DNA of 58,069 bases, taken from positions 1 to 58,069 of the forward strand of contig NZ_PCOY01000024.1 of NCBI RefSeq assembly GCF_002979475.1. The letters are read 5' to 3'. The number at the start of each line of letters is the position of its first letter. The first letter of the stretch is position 1. The position numbers and the translations under genes were made by a program. The stretch is from Microbacterium sp. MYb62. Its GTDB lineage: Bacteria > Actinomycetota > Actinomycetes > Actinomycetales > Microbacteriaceae. The notes beneath the pieces were generated by a model, which saw only the letters and a list, made by a program, of their open reading frames with translations, searched no databases and was not told where the DNA came from. Positions 35,981 to 50,805 of this stretch are shown one piece after another.

Positions 35981-36901
35981 TCAGTCCACGTGGTCGCGGG
36001 TGCTCACCAGAGCGCGCGTCGCGATGCGGTGTCCTCGGGCGAGGCTCCCCGTGAGCGAGAGGCCGGTCAGGACCCCGGCGAGGAAGCCGGCCGCGAACGC
36101 GTCTCCCGCTCCGATGGTCTCCACCACCGGGGCGTCGAGTGCCTCGCTCTCGGCGGTCTCCGCACCGTCGAAGGCGACGGCTCCGCTCGAATCGGTGACG
36201 AGCAGGTACCGCGGCCCGGGGAAGCGCGCGCGCAGCTGCTGCGGATCGCTCGTGCCGAACACCGCTTCCGCGTCCGGGCGGGTGCAGAAGAAGATGTCGG
36301 CGCGGCCGGCGAACTCGGAGACGATCCTCCGGCCTTCCGCCTCGCGGCCACGCCAGAGCGCAGGGCGCCAGTTCAGATCGAAGCTGAGCAGCCTGTCGGG
36401 GATCCGCTCCGTGAACAGCGCCTCCTGCGCGGCGAGTGCTGACGGCGACAGCGCGGGCGTGATCCCGGATGTGTGCACGAGTGCGGCCTCGGCGAGGAGG
36501 GCCGATACCACCGGTGTCGTCAGGGTCTGCGGCGAGAGGGCCGCGGCGGCGGAACCGGCGCGGTAATAATGCATGGTCCCGTCGACAGCACCGTCGGGGC
36601 GAGCGGCGAGCTCCTTCACGTACAGCCCTGTCGGTGCCTCGCGATCGATCTCGACGGCGGTGTCGTCGACGCCGTGAGCGCGCAGCTCGGCGGTGAGGAA
36701 GCGACCGAAGCCGTCGTCGCCGACCCGGGAGACGACGGACGTGCGGATGCCGGCGGATGCCAGGGCGATCGCGGTGTTCCATTCCGCGCCCGCGAGCGAG
36801 CGATGGAACGTGCGGCAATCCTCCAGCGGACCTGCGGTGGCGGCGACGAGGGCGACCATGCCCTCGCCGAAACAGACGGCGAGCGGGGTGGAGTCGGGCA
36901 C
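35981..36901 (-). CDS. PfkB-family sugar kinase, 2-keto-3-deoxygluconate kinase-like
   Basis: The 306-aa ribokinase-family protein has the N-terminal GAEWNTAIALASAG motif and the C-terminal signature ETIGAGDAFAAGFL with the catalytic Asp. The MHYYRAGSAAAALSP segment is characteristic of 2-keto-3-deoxygluconate kinases. The GTG at 36901 is chosen because TAGTGT on the minus strand (36914-36909) ends 7 nt upstream; the longer open frame runs into the divergent gene's leader. It is convergent to the RpiR operon and divergent from the peptide-binding protein gene. A KDG kinase suggests uronate catabolism rather than amino-sugar use, so its link to either neighbour is unclear. Confidence 0.85.
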   Translation of the reverse strand: MPDSTPLAVCFGEGMVALVAATAGPLEDCRTFHRSLAGAEWNTAIALASAGIRTSVVSRVGDDGFGRFLTAELRAHGVDDTAVEIDREAPTGLYVKELAARPDGAVDGTMHYYRAGSAAAALSPQTLTTPVVSALLAEAALVHTSGITPALSPSALAAQEALFTERIPDRLLSFDLNWRPALWRGREAEGRRIVSEFAGRADIFFCTRPDAEAVFGTSDPQQLRARFPGPRYLLVTDSSGAVAFDGAETAESEALDAPVVETIGAGDAFAAGFLAGVLTGLSLTGSLARGHRIATRALVSTRDHVD

Positions 36902-36918
36902 GATCTGGACACTACCGG

Positions 36919-36944
36919 ATCGGCGTCGCTCACGCCGATATCGG
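36919..36944. promoter_or_regulatory. overlapping dyads in the KDG-kinase/peptide-SBP divergent spacer
   Basis: ATCGGCG (36919-36925) and CGCCGAT (36933-36939) form a 7-bp inverted repeat, overlapped by the palindrome CCGATATCGG (36935-36944). They lie just upstream of the kinase -10 box and may bind a regulator of either gene. Confidence 0.4.
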
Positions 36945-37006
36945 ATTGCAACCTGGATCCGTTTGGTATCTGAGGATCTGCTGGGTACGTTCGAGGGATC
37001 ACCGTC

Positions 37007-37028
37007 CCCGAGGCGAAGCGGCCTCGGG
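37007..37028 (+). promoter_or_regulatory. 5'-leader hairpin of the peptide-binding protein gene
   Basis: An 8-bp stem (CCCGAGGC with GCCTCGGG, 6-nt loop) ends 37 nt before the ATG and a little upstream of the SD-like GGGAAGG. It may stabilise the mRNA leader. Confidence 0.4.
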
Positions 37029-37065
37029 AACGCGCAACGAAGCGCCCGACAGGGAAGGTCATACA

Positions 37066-38739
37066 ATGCACCAATCAGTCAAGCGTCGGCGAGGACTCAT
37101 CGCCGTAACCGGAGCCACGATCGCAGCTCTCGCCCTCGCCGGGTGCGTCGCCAGCGAACGAGGGGACGAAGGCTCCGAAGGCTCGGGCGATGTGGACGGG
37201 ACGTTCGTCTTCGCCGCGTCGTCGGACCCGGCCAGCCTCGACCCCGCCTTCGCACAGGACGGCGAGAGCTTCCGCGTCTCGCGTCAGATCTTCGAGGGTC
37301 TCGTCGGCACCGAACCCGGCACCGCCGACCCCGCCCCGCTCCTCGCCGAGTCGTGGGAGTCGTCGGAGGACGGCATGTCCCACACCTTCGCGCTGAAGGA
37401 GGACGTGACCTTCCAGGACGGCACGCCGTTCAACGCGGAGGCCGTGTGCGTCAACTTCGACCGCTGGTTCAACTGGACCGGCCTCGCCGCCTCCGAGGCA
37501 TTCGGGTATTACTACAACAAGCTCTTCAAGGGATACGCCTCCAACGCGGCCGACGCCGTGTACAAGTCGTGCACCCCGGATGGCGACTACTCGGTGACGA
37601 TCGATCTGAACAAGCCGTTCGCCGGTTTCGTCGCCTCGCTCTCGCTCCCGTCGTTCGCGATGCAGAGCCCGTCGGCGATGCAGGAGTTCGGTGCAGACGA
37701 GGTCAGCGGTTCGGCCGAGGCCCCGCAGCTGTCCGAGTACGCCATGGGTCACCCGGTCGGCACCGGCCCCTACGCCTTCGACGAGTGGGCACCGGGCGAG
37801 CAGGTCACGCTCAAGACCTACGACGGCTACTGGGGTGAGAAGGGCCAGATCGACGAGATCATCTTCCGCACGATCGATGACCCGACCGCTCGCCGGCAGG
37901 CGCTCGAGTCCGGCTCCATCGACGGCTACGACCTCGTGGGCCCGGCGGACACCAAGGCACTCGAGGACGACGGCTTCACCATGGTGTCGCGCCCGCCGTT
38001 CACGATCCTCTACCTCGCCTTCAACCAGACGGTCCCGGAGCTGCAGGACCCGAAGGTCCGCGAAGCCCTGTCGTACGCGGTCGACAAGGATGCGCTGATC
38101 AGCCAGGTGCTCCCGGAGGGCACGCAGAAGGCGATCGAGTTCGTCCCCGAGGTCGTCAACGGCTACAACCCCGATGTCACGACCTACGACTACGACCCCG
38201 AGAAGGCCAAGTCGCTGCTGGCCGAGGCGGGCTACACCGAGGCGAACCCGCTGAAGCTCACCTTCAACTACCCGGTCAATGTCTCGCGTCCGTACATGCC
38301 GGACCCCGAGCAGATCTTCACGGTGCTGTCGTCGCAGCTGTCCGAGGTCGGCGTCGAGACCACCCCGGTCTCGGAGGAGTGGGTCGAGTACCTCGACCGC
38401 ACCACCGGCACCTCGGACCACGGCATCCACCTGCTCGGCTGGACCGGTGACTACAACGACACCGACAACTTCGTCGGCGTCTTCTTCGGACAGCAGAGCT
38501 CCGAGTGGGGCTTCGACAACCCGGAGCTGTTCCAGAAGCTGAACGAGGCGCGCGGCGTCTCGAAGCTCGAGGACCAGACCGCGCTGTACGAGGAGATCAA
38601 CGAGATGGTCGCGCAGTTCATCCCCGGAGTCCCGCTGGCGCACCCGGCACCGACTCTGGCGTTCGACCCGCGCGTGGAGAGCTACCCGGCCAGCCCGGTG
38701 AACGACGAGGTCTTCACGGACATCGTCCTCACCAAGTAG
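37066..38739 (+). CDS. peptide/oligopeptide ABC transporter substrate-binding lipoprotein (SBP_bac_5)
   Basis: The 557-aa protein has a signal peptide with lipobox LALAGC (Cys27) and the family 5 solute-binding fold: SSDPASLDPAF near the mature N-terminus, VGTGPYAFDEWAPGEQVTL, and VREALSYAVDKDAL. This is the DppA/OppA class, which binds peptides or, in some members, other cationic or nickel-chelate ligands. ATG 37066 begins a typical twin-Arg-free lipoprotein signal with basic RRR. The transport genes follow after a REP-like hairpin at 38755-38850. Confidence 0.93.
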   Translation: MHQSVKRRRGLIAVTGATIAALALAGCVASERGDEGSEGSGDVDGTFVFAASSDPASLDPAFAQDGESFRVSRQIFEGLVGTEPGTADPAPLLAESWESSEDGMSHTFALKEDVTFQDGTPFNAEAVCVNFDRWFNWTGLAASEAFGYYYNKLFKGYASNAADAVYKSCTPDGDYSVTIDLNKPFAGFVASLSLPSFAMQSPSAMQEFGADEVSGSAEAPQLSEYAMGHPVGTGPYAFDEWAPGEQVTLKTYDGYWGEKGQIDEIIFRTIDDPTARRQALESGSIDGYDLVGPADTKALEDDGFTMVSRPPFTILYLAFNQTVPELQDPKVREALSYAVDKDALISQVLPEGTQKAIEFVPEVVNGYNPDVTTYDYDPEKAKSLLAEAGYTEANPLKLTFNYPVNVSRPYMPDPEQIFTVLSSQLSEVGVETTPVSEEWVEYLDRTTGTSDHGIHLLGWTGDYNDTDNFVGVFFGQQSSEWGFDNPELFQKLNEARGVSKLEDQTALYEEINEMVAQFIPGVPLAHPAPTLAFDPRVESYPASPVNDEVFTDIVLTK

Positions 38740-38754
38740 GCCTGACCGACCGGC

Positions 38755-38850
38755 GTCCTTCGTCTCGTCGCTCCGCTCCTCGCTCAGGAACCGGGTCAGG
38801 GTGACCCCACCCCGATCCGGTTCCTGAGCGAGCGGAGCGAGACGAAGGAC
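38755..38850. repeat. long REP-like inverted repeat between the SBP and permease genes
   Basis: Arms at 38755-38794 and 38817-38850 pair over about 34 bp with small bulges around a 22-nt loop. The sequence (GGTTCCTGAGCGAGCGG and its complement) is of the GAGCGAGCGGAGCGAGACGA type, a form widely seen in intergenic regions of Microbacteriaceae. It lies inside the operon, 15 nt past the binding-protein stop. Confidence 0.85.
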
Positions 38851-38875
38851 CCCGCCCGATCGACGGAGATCTCTT

Positions 38876-39880
38876 TTGCTGCGCACCATCGGCAGGCGAC
38901 TGCTGTTCCTCATCCCCACCCTGTTCGGGCTCAGCATCCTGCTGTTCGCCTGGGTCAGGGCCCTTCCCGGCGGCCCCGCGGTCGCCCTCCTCGGCGAGAA
39001 GGCCACACCGGAGGCCGTCGCCAGGGTCAACGAGCTCTACGGCTTCGACAAGCCGCTCATCGAGCAGTACTTCATCTGGATCGGACGTCTCCTCCAAGGT
39101 GACTTCGGCACCTCGATCCAGACCAACCGGCCGGTGACGGAGGAGTTCCTCCGCCGTTTCCCCGCCACCCTCGAGCTGAGCGTGATGGCGCTCATCTTCG
39201 CGATCGGGATCGGCATCCCGCTCGGGTACTGGGCCGCCCGCCGCCACGGCAAGTTCACCGATCACGCCTCGGTCGTGCTGAGCCTCATCGGCATCACCAT
39301 CCCGGTGTTCTTCCTGGCGTTCATCCTGAAGTACGTGTTCGCGGTGCAGCTCGGATGGCTGCCGTCCGACGGGCGCCAGGACCCTCGAATAGATGCGACA
39401 CATCCCACCGGGTTCTACGTGTGGGACGGCATCATCACCGGCGAGTTCGATGCGGCATGGGATGCGATCCTGCATCTGGTGCTGCCCGCACTCGCCCTGG
39501 GCACCATCCCGCTCGCCATCATCGTCCGCATCACCAGGGCCAGCGTCCTGGAGGTGCAGAACGCGGACTACGTTCGCACCGGTCGGGCGAAGGGCGTCGG
39601 ATCCCCGACGCTGCGCAACAGGTTCATCCTGCGCAACGCGATGCTCCCGGTGATCACGACGATCGGACTCCAGACCGGACTCCTGATCTCCGGGGCGGTG
39701 CTCACCGAGACGGTGTTCGCGTTCCCCGGAATCGGCTCGTTCCTCGCGAGGGCGATCTTCACCAGGGACTTCCCTGTGCTCCAGGGATTCATCATCTTCA
39801 TCGCGATCGCGTACGCGCTGATCAACCTGGCGGTCGATGTCTCCTACAGCTTCATCGACCCGAGAGTGAGGGTGCAGTGA
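38876..39880 (+). CDS. peptide ABC transporter permease DppB-type
   Basis: The 334-aa protein has six membrane helices, starting with the typical TIGRRLLFLIPTLFGLSILLF, and the BPD_transp_1 EAA region (RTGRAKGVGSPTLRNRFILRNAMLPV). The TTG at 38876 is the start because it begins exactly at the conserved N-terminus and CGGAG lies upstream; an ATG is absent nearby. It forms the DppB half of the peptide transporter with the next gene. Confidence 0.92.
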   Translation: MLRTIGRRLLFLIPTLFGLSILLFAWVRALPGGPAVALLGEKATPEAVARVNELYGFDKPLIEQYFIWIGRLLQGDFGTSIQTNRPVTEEFLRRFPATLELSVMALIFAIGIGIPLGYWAARRHGKFTDHASVVLSLIGITIPVFFLAFILKYVFAVQLGWLPSDGRQDPRIDATHPTGFYVWDGIITGEFDAAWDAILHLVLPALALGTIPLAIIVRITRASVLEVQNADYVRTGRAKGVGSPTLRNRFILRNAMLPVITTIGLQTGLLISGAVLTETVFAFPGIGSFLARAIFTRDFPVLQGFIIFIAIAYALINLAVDVSYSFIDPRVRVQ

Positions 39881-39914
39881 TGTCCCTCCCCATCGTCCGA
39901 AAGGAGGCGGTCGC

Positions 39915-40880
39915 ATGAGCATCGCACTCCCGCCCGCCCAGGGCCCGTCGGCGGAGAGCGGCGGCAGCATCGACACCGTCGCCATCGCCCAGGCCGACCT
40001 GAAGAGCGGTTCCGGCGGATTCTGGAGCGACGTCTTCCGTCGTCTGCGCCGTAATCCGACGGCGTGGATCGGCGCCGTCATCGTGCTGGCGTTCCTGCTG
40101 GTCGCAGCCCTCGCGCCGCTGCTCGCGCCCTACCCGGAGACGGCGCTTCCCGGTGCGAAGTTCATCACGCCGACGCACATCCCCGGACCGGGCGAGCTGC
40201 CGGAGTTCCCGCTCGGACTCGACCGCTTCGGCGGCGACGTGCTCTCCAAACTCATCTGGGGCGCGCAGGCGTCGCTCATGATCGGTGTCATCTCCACCGC
40301 GATGGGACTGGTCGGCGGCATGATCCTCGGGCTGCTCGCCGGCACGTTTGGCGGCTGGGTCGACACGCTCATCATGCGCATCGTCGACATCATCCTCTCG
40401 GTGCCGAACCTGCTGCTCGCGGTGTCGATCGCCGCGATCCTCGGGCAGACCCCGTTCGCGGTGATGATCGCGATCGGGGCGTCGCAGGTGCCGATCTTCG
40501 CGAGGCTGCTGCGCGCGTCGATGCTGCAGCAGCGCTCGAGCGACTATGTGCTCTCGGCACAGACGCTGGGACTCGGTCGCGGCAAGATCACGATGTCGCA
40601 CGTGCTGCCGAACGCCATCGGTCCCGTGATCGTGCAGGGAACCCTCACGCTCGCGACGGCCGTGATCGATGCGGCCGCGCTGTCGTTCCTCGGACTCGGC
40701 GGCGGCGGCCCCGCGACGGCCGAGTGGGGGCGCATGCTCACCTACGCGCAGGCCGAGCTCGCGATCGCGCCGTGGCTGGCGTTCCTCCCCGGTATCTGCA
40801 TCGCGGTCACCGCGCTCGGCTTCACCCTGCTGGGCGAGGCGCTGCGTGAGGCGATGGATCCCCGGACGAGGGCACGATGA
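39915..40880 (+). CDS. peptide ABC transporter permease DppC-type
   Basis: The 321-aa protein has an N-terminal cytoplasmic OppC-type segment (FWSDVFRRLRRNPTAWIGAVIV), six membrane helices and the EAA loop SAQTLGLGRGKITMSHVLPNAI. AAGGAGG lies just upstream of ATG 39915. It pairs with the DppB-type permease and overlaps or nearly abuts the ATPase gene, whose long-form ATG at 40877 overlaps this stop. Confidence 0.92.
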   Translation: MSIALPPAQGPSAESGGSIDTVAIAQADLKSGSGGFWSDVFRRLRRNPTAWIGAVIVLAFLLVAALAPLLAPYPETALPGAKFITPTHIPGPGELPEFPLGLDRFGGDVLSKLIWGAQASLMIGVISTAMGLVGGMILGLLAGTFGGWVDTLIMRIVDIILSVPNLLLAVSIAAILGQTPFAVMIAIGASQVPIFARLLRASMLQQRSSDYVLSAQTLGLGRGKITMSHVLPNAIGPVIVQGTLTLATAVIDAAALSFLGLGGGGPATAEWGRMLTYAQAELAIAPWLAFLPGICIAVTALGFTLLGEALREAMDPRTRAR

Positions 40881-40924
40881 ACGCGCGGGATGACGGCGCG
40901 ATGCGCGCCGCGAAGGAGAATCAG

Positions 40925-42583
40925 ATGTCGACCGAGCCGCTGCTGTCGGTCCAGGGACTCGCCGTGGATTTCGCCACCATGGACGGCGTCGTGCACGCGG
41001 TCGAGGGAGTGGACCTCGAGATCCGACCGGGCGAGACCGTGGCGATCGTGGGGGAGTCCGGTTCGGGCAAATCCACGACGGCCATGGCCATCATCGGGCT
41101 GCTCGCCGGTGGAGGGAAGGTCGCGTCGGGCAGCATCCGTCTCGACGGGAAGGAGATCTCCCACGCGCCGGAGCACGAGCTGCGCATGATCCGCGGTCGC
41201 GACATCGGCCTCGTGCCGCAGGACCCGATGTCGAACCTGAACCCGGTCGCGAAGATCGGCACACAGGTCGCGGAGACGCTGCTCGCACACGGTCTCGCCA
41301 CCCGGCAGAACGTGCAGTCGAAGGTGGTCGAGGCGCTGACCGCTGCGGGGCTTCCCGATCCGGCGCGGCGCGCGAAGCAGTATCCGCACGAGTTCTCCGG
41401 CGGCATGCGGCAGCGTGCGCTCATCGCGATCGGACTGGCGTGCAAGCCGCGCCTGCTGATCGCGGACGAACCCACGAGCGCGCTCGACGTCACGGTGCAG
41501 CAGACCATCCTCGACCAGATCGGGCAGATGACGCGCGAGCTGGGCACGGCCGTGCTGCTCATCACCCACGACCTCGGGCTCGCCGCCGAGCGGGCCGAGC
41601 GGGTGATCGTGATGCACCGCGGCAAGGTCGTGGAGCAGGGAGACGCGCGGCAGATCCTGGAGGATCCGCAGCATCCGTACACCCAGTCGCTCGTGAAGGC
41701 CGCGCCGTCGGTCGCCGCGGCGCGCCTGCGGCCGGAGGCGTTCCAGGTGCAGGAGCGGGCATCGGAGGCCGACGCCGTCGCCGAGGCGGTCCCGGCCGAC
41801 AACATCGTCGAGATCGAGAACCTCACCAAGGTGTATCCGGTGCGGGGCCGCGGCGAGGACTTCGTCGCCGTGGATGATGTGTCGCTGGTGATCCCGCGCG
41901 GGGAGACGGTCGCGATCGTGGGGGAGTCCGGCTCGGGCAAGACCACGACCGCGCGGATGCTGCTGAAGGTGATCGAGCCGACGAGCGGGCTGATCCGCTA
42001 CGAGGGCAAGGACATCTCGTCGCTGAGCCGGGCGGAGACGAAGGACTTCCGTCAGCAGGTGCAGCCGATCTTCCAGGATCCGTACTCGAGCCTGAATCCG
42101 ATGTTCACGATCGAGCGCCTGATCGCCGAGCCGCTGGAGTTCTACAAGCGGGGGAGCGGAGCGGAACGGCGTACGCGCGTGCGGCAACTGCTCGACGACG
42201 TGGCCCTGCCGCAGTCGATGCTGCGGCGGTATCCGTCCGAGCTCTCGGGTGGACAGCGGCAGCGCGTCGCGATCGCCCGGGCGCTCGCCCTCTCGCCGGA
42301 TCTGATCGTGTGCGACGAACCCGTGTCCGCGCTCGACGTGCTGGTGCAGGATCAGATCCTGACCCTGCTCGGCGACCTGCAGCGGGAGTACGGGCTCAGC
42401 TACCTCTTCATCTCGCACGATCTCGCGGTGGTGCGGCTGATCAGCGACTACGTGTGCGTCATGAAAGACGGCAAGCTCGTGGAGGCGGCGACCTCGGAGG
42501 AGATCTTCACCAATCCGCGCGACCCGTACACGCGGCGGCTGCTGGCGTCGATCCCCGGCAACGAGTTGGGCATCGCGTCCTGA
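40925..42583 (+). CDS. fused DppD-DppF peptide ABC transporter ATPase
   Basis: The 552-aa protein carries two complete nucleotide-binding domains: NBD1 with Walker A GESGSGKST (about 43-51), signature FSGGMRQRALIAIGL and Walker B LLIADEPTSALD; NBD2 with Walker A GESGSGKTT (about 333-341), signature LSGGQRQRVAIARAL and LIVCDEPVSALD. The C-terminal part of NBD1 has the oligopeptide-type HPYTQSLVKAAP motif. It energises the DppBC permease. ATG 40925 has GAAGGAG at about 7-nt spacing and is preferred; ATG 40877 (ATGA overlap with dppC) is the alternative and would add 16 residues. Confidence 0.93.
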   Translation: MSTEPLLSVQGLAVDFATMDGVVHAVEGVDLEIRPGETVAIVGESGSGKSTTAMAIIGLLAGGGKVASGSIRLDGKEISHAPEHELRMIRGRDIGLVPQDPMSNLNPVAKIGTQVAETLLAHGLATRQNVQSKVVEALTAAGLPDPARRAKQYPHEFSGGMRQRALIAIGLACKPRLLIADEPTSALDVTVQQTILDQIGQMTRELGTAVLLITHDLGLAAERAERVIVMHRGKVVEQGDARQILEDPQHPYTQSLVKAAPSVAAARLRPEAFQVQERASEADAVAEAVPADNIVEIENLTKVYPVRGRGEDFVAVDDVSLVIPRGETVAIVGESGSGKTTTARMLLKVIEPTSGLIRYEGKDISSLSRAETKDFRQQVQPIFQDPYSSLNPMFTIERLIAEPLEFYKRGSGAERRTRVRQLLDDVALPQSMLRRYPSELSGGQRQRVAIARALALSPDLIVCDEPVSALDVLVQDQILTLLGDLQREYGLSYLFISHDLAVVRLISDYVCVMKDGKLVEAATSEEIFTNPRDPYTRRLLASIPGNELGIAS

Positions 42584-42649
42584 GGGCCGTCGGCTCGTCG
42601 AGACCCACTCCGCCCGCCGAGACCCATCGCCGCCCATGTCCGCGACGAT

Positions 42650-42783
42650 GGGTCGCGGCGTGGAACCTGGGTCGCGGCGCGGAAACGTGGGTCTCGGCGC
42701 GGAACGCGGGTCGCGGCGTGGAACGCGGGTCTCGGCGCGGAACGCGGGTCTCGGCGCGGAACGCGGGTCTCGGCGTGGGCTCG
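42650..42783. repeat. 19-bp tandem repeat array (seven units) upstream of rpoB
   Basis: Seven head-to-tail units of a 19-bp sequence (consensus GGGTCTCGGCGCGGAACGC) occupy this stretch; unit 2 is 20 bp, units 3, 5 and 6 are identical, the others differ by one to a few bases. There are no spacers between units, so it is not a CRISPR array. It lies ~150 bp upstream of the rpoB -35 box. Confidence 0.9.
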
Positions 42784-42797
42784 CAGCTCACCTGCCC

Positions 42798-42856
42798 GCC
42801 GACACGCCAGATGTCGGACGCGGGAGGGCATCCGGTCCTCCATCTGGCGTGTCGGC
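42798..42856. repeat. perfect 16-bp inverted repeat upstream of rpoB
   Basis: Arms GCCGACACGCCAGATG (42798-42813) and CATCTGGCGTGTCGGC (42841-42856) are perfect complements around a 27-nt spacer. In RNA it would form a stable hairpin and could end transcription from the peptide ABC operon; alternatively it is a REP/MITE-like dispersed palindrome. Confidence 0.85.
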
Positions 42857-42931
42857 CCCCCGGGTGGACGCGCTTCCGCCCGGCAGCCGGGGGCTCATAC
42901 CCCAGCTTCAAAGAATGGTCAAGGACTGCGC

Positions 42932-42960
42932 TTGCCATGTCGCACAATCGTGCGTATAGT
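42932..42960 (+). promoter_or_regulatory. rpoB promoter
   Basis: TTGCCA (42932-42937), a 17-nt spacer and TATAGT (42955-42960) give one of the best sigma-70-type promoters in the window. Transcription should start near 42967, leaving a leader of about 120 nt before rpoB. Confidence 0.85.
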
Positions 42961-43056
42961 TAGTAGTTGCGCTCGCTTCTCCATGCCCTCATATGGTGGT
43001 CGGCATTTCGTTGAGCTTCTGAGCGCACACTCCACCTGACGACAAAGGAATCGAGA

Positions 43057-43078
43057 AGCCCTGCGGGGCTCACGGAGG
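43057..43078 (+). promoter_or_regulatory. rpoB leader hairpin and ribosome binding site
   Basis: A small stem AGCCC-TGCG-GGGCT (43057-43070) immediately precedes GGAGG (43074-43078), which is 8 nt before the TTG start. The SD decides the TTG start. The hairpin might tune translation. Confidence 0.6.
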
Positions 43079-43086
43079 TTATTCCC

Positions 43087-46590
<3,504 letters not shown>

Positions 46591-46592
46591 TC

Positions 46593-46633
46593 CTTCGGTG
46601 GACCCGGGACGCATACTCCCGGGTCCACCGAAG
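46593..46633 (+). other. strong hairpin between rpoB and rpoC
   Basis: A perfect 17-bp stem (CTTCGGTGGACCCGGGA at 46593-46609 with its complement at 46617-46633) and a 7-nt loop sit in the 81-nt intercistronic gap. No U-tract follows. It may be an RNase processing or stability element, or an attenuator; a full terminator would be surprising between two subunits needed in equal amounts. Confidence 0.85.
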
Positions 46634-46671
46634 CAGACTTCTCAAAAAGAATTTCCGACACAGGAGAACTA

Positions 46672-50547
<3,876 letters not shown>

Positions 50548-50593
50548 TCGAGGCGAGAGCCGGCGAGCTTGCTCGTCCGGCCGAGCCGATTGA

Positions 50594-50624
50594 AGTTGTC
50601 GAGCGACGAAGTCGCGACACAACT
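50594..50624. repeat. small palindrome after rpoC
   Basis: AGTTGT/ACAACT outer arms (50594-50599, 50619-50624) and GCGAC/GTCGC inner arms bracket a GAA loop. A second hairpin based on CGAG-CTTG-CTCG lies around 50559-50582. These structures precede the terminator and could protect the rpoC 3' end. Confidence 0.5.
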
Positions 50625-50645
50625 GATTGAGTACTGAGTGACTGA

Positions 50646-50675
50646 GAAGGCCCCAGGGTTCGCCCTGGGGCCTTC
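50646..50675 (+). terminator. rpoBC operon terminator
   Basis: A perfect 13-bp stem (GAAGGCCCCAGGG with its complement) closed by a TTCG tetraloop is followed by TTC; this is a textbook intrinsic terminator, 99 nt after the rpoC stop. Confidence 0.95.
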
Positions 50676-50805
50676 TTCGTGCCCGGGTGTCGTCGCGCTC
50701 ATCGGTCGAATGCACGGGAAGCTACCCAGCGCACGGGATACGTACGTCGCCAAGCCGTGCACTCGTCGAGAAGTCGTGCAGTCGACAGAGGATCGTGTGG
50801 CGGGG

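Larger units (their letters stand above)
42584..42931. other. non-coding spacer between the peptide ABC operon and rpoB
   Basis: This region has no supported gene. It holds inverted copies of a GAGACCCA motif (about 42600-42630), the 19-bp tandem array (42650-42783), a 16-bp inverted repeat (42798-42856) and the start of the rpoB promoter. Open frames across the array are low-complexity Arg/Pro-rich artefacts. Confidence 0.8.

Noticed and set aside
42650..42783. possible CRISPR array
   Set aside because: The units are 19 bp and directly abut with no spacers, and there are no cas genes.
42448..42960. short open frames across the 19-bp repeat array
   Set aside because: Their products are low-complexity Arg/Pro strings produced by the repeat itself; no start signals.
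43000..43086. riboswitch or T-box in the rpoB leader
   Set aside because: Only one small hairpin is visible; no known riboswitch core was recognised.
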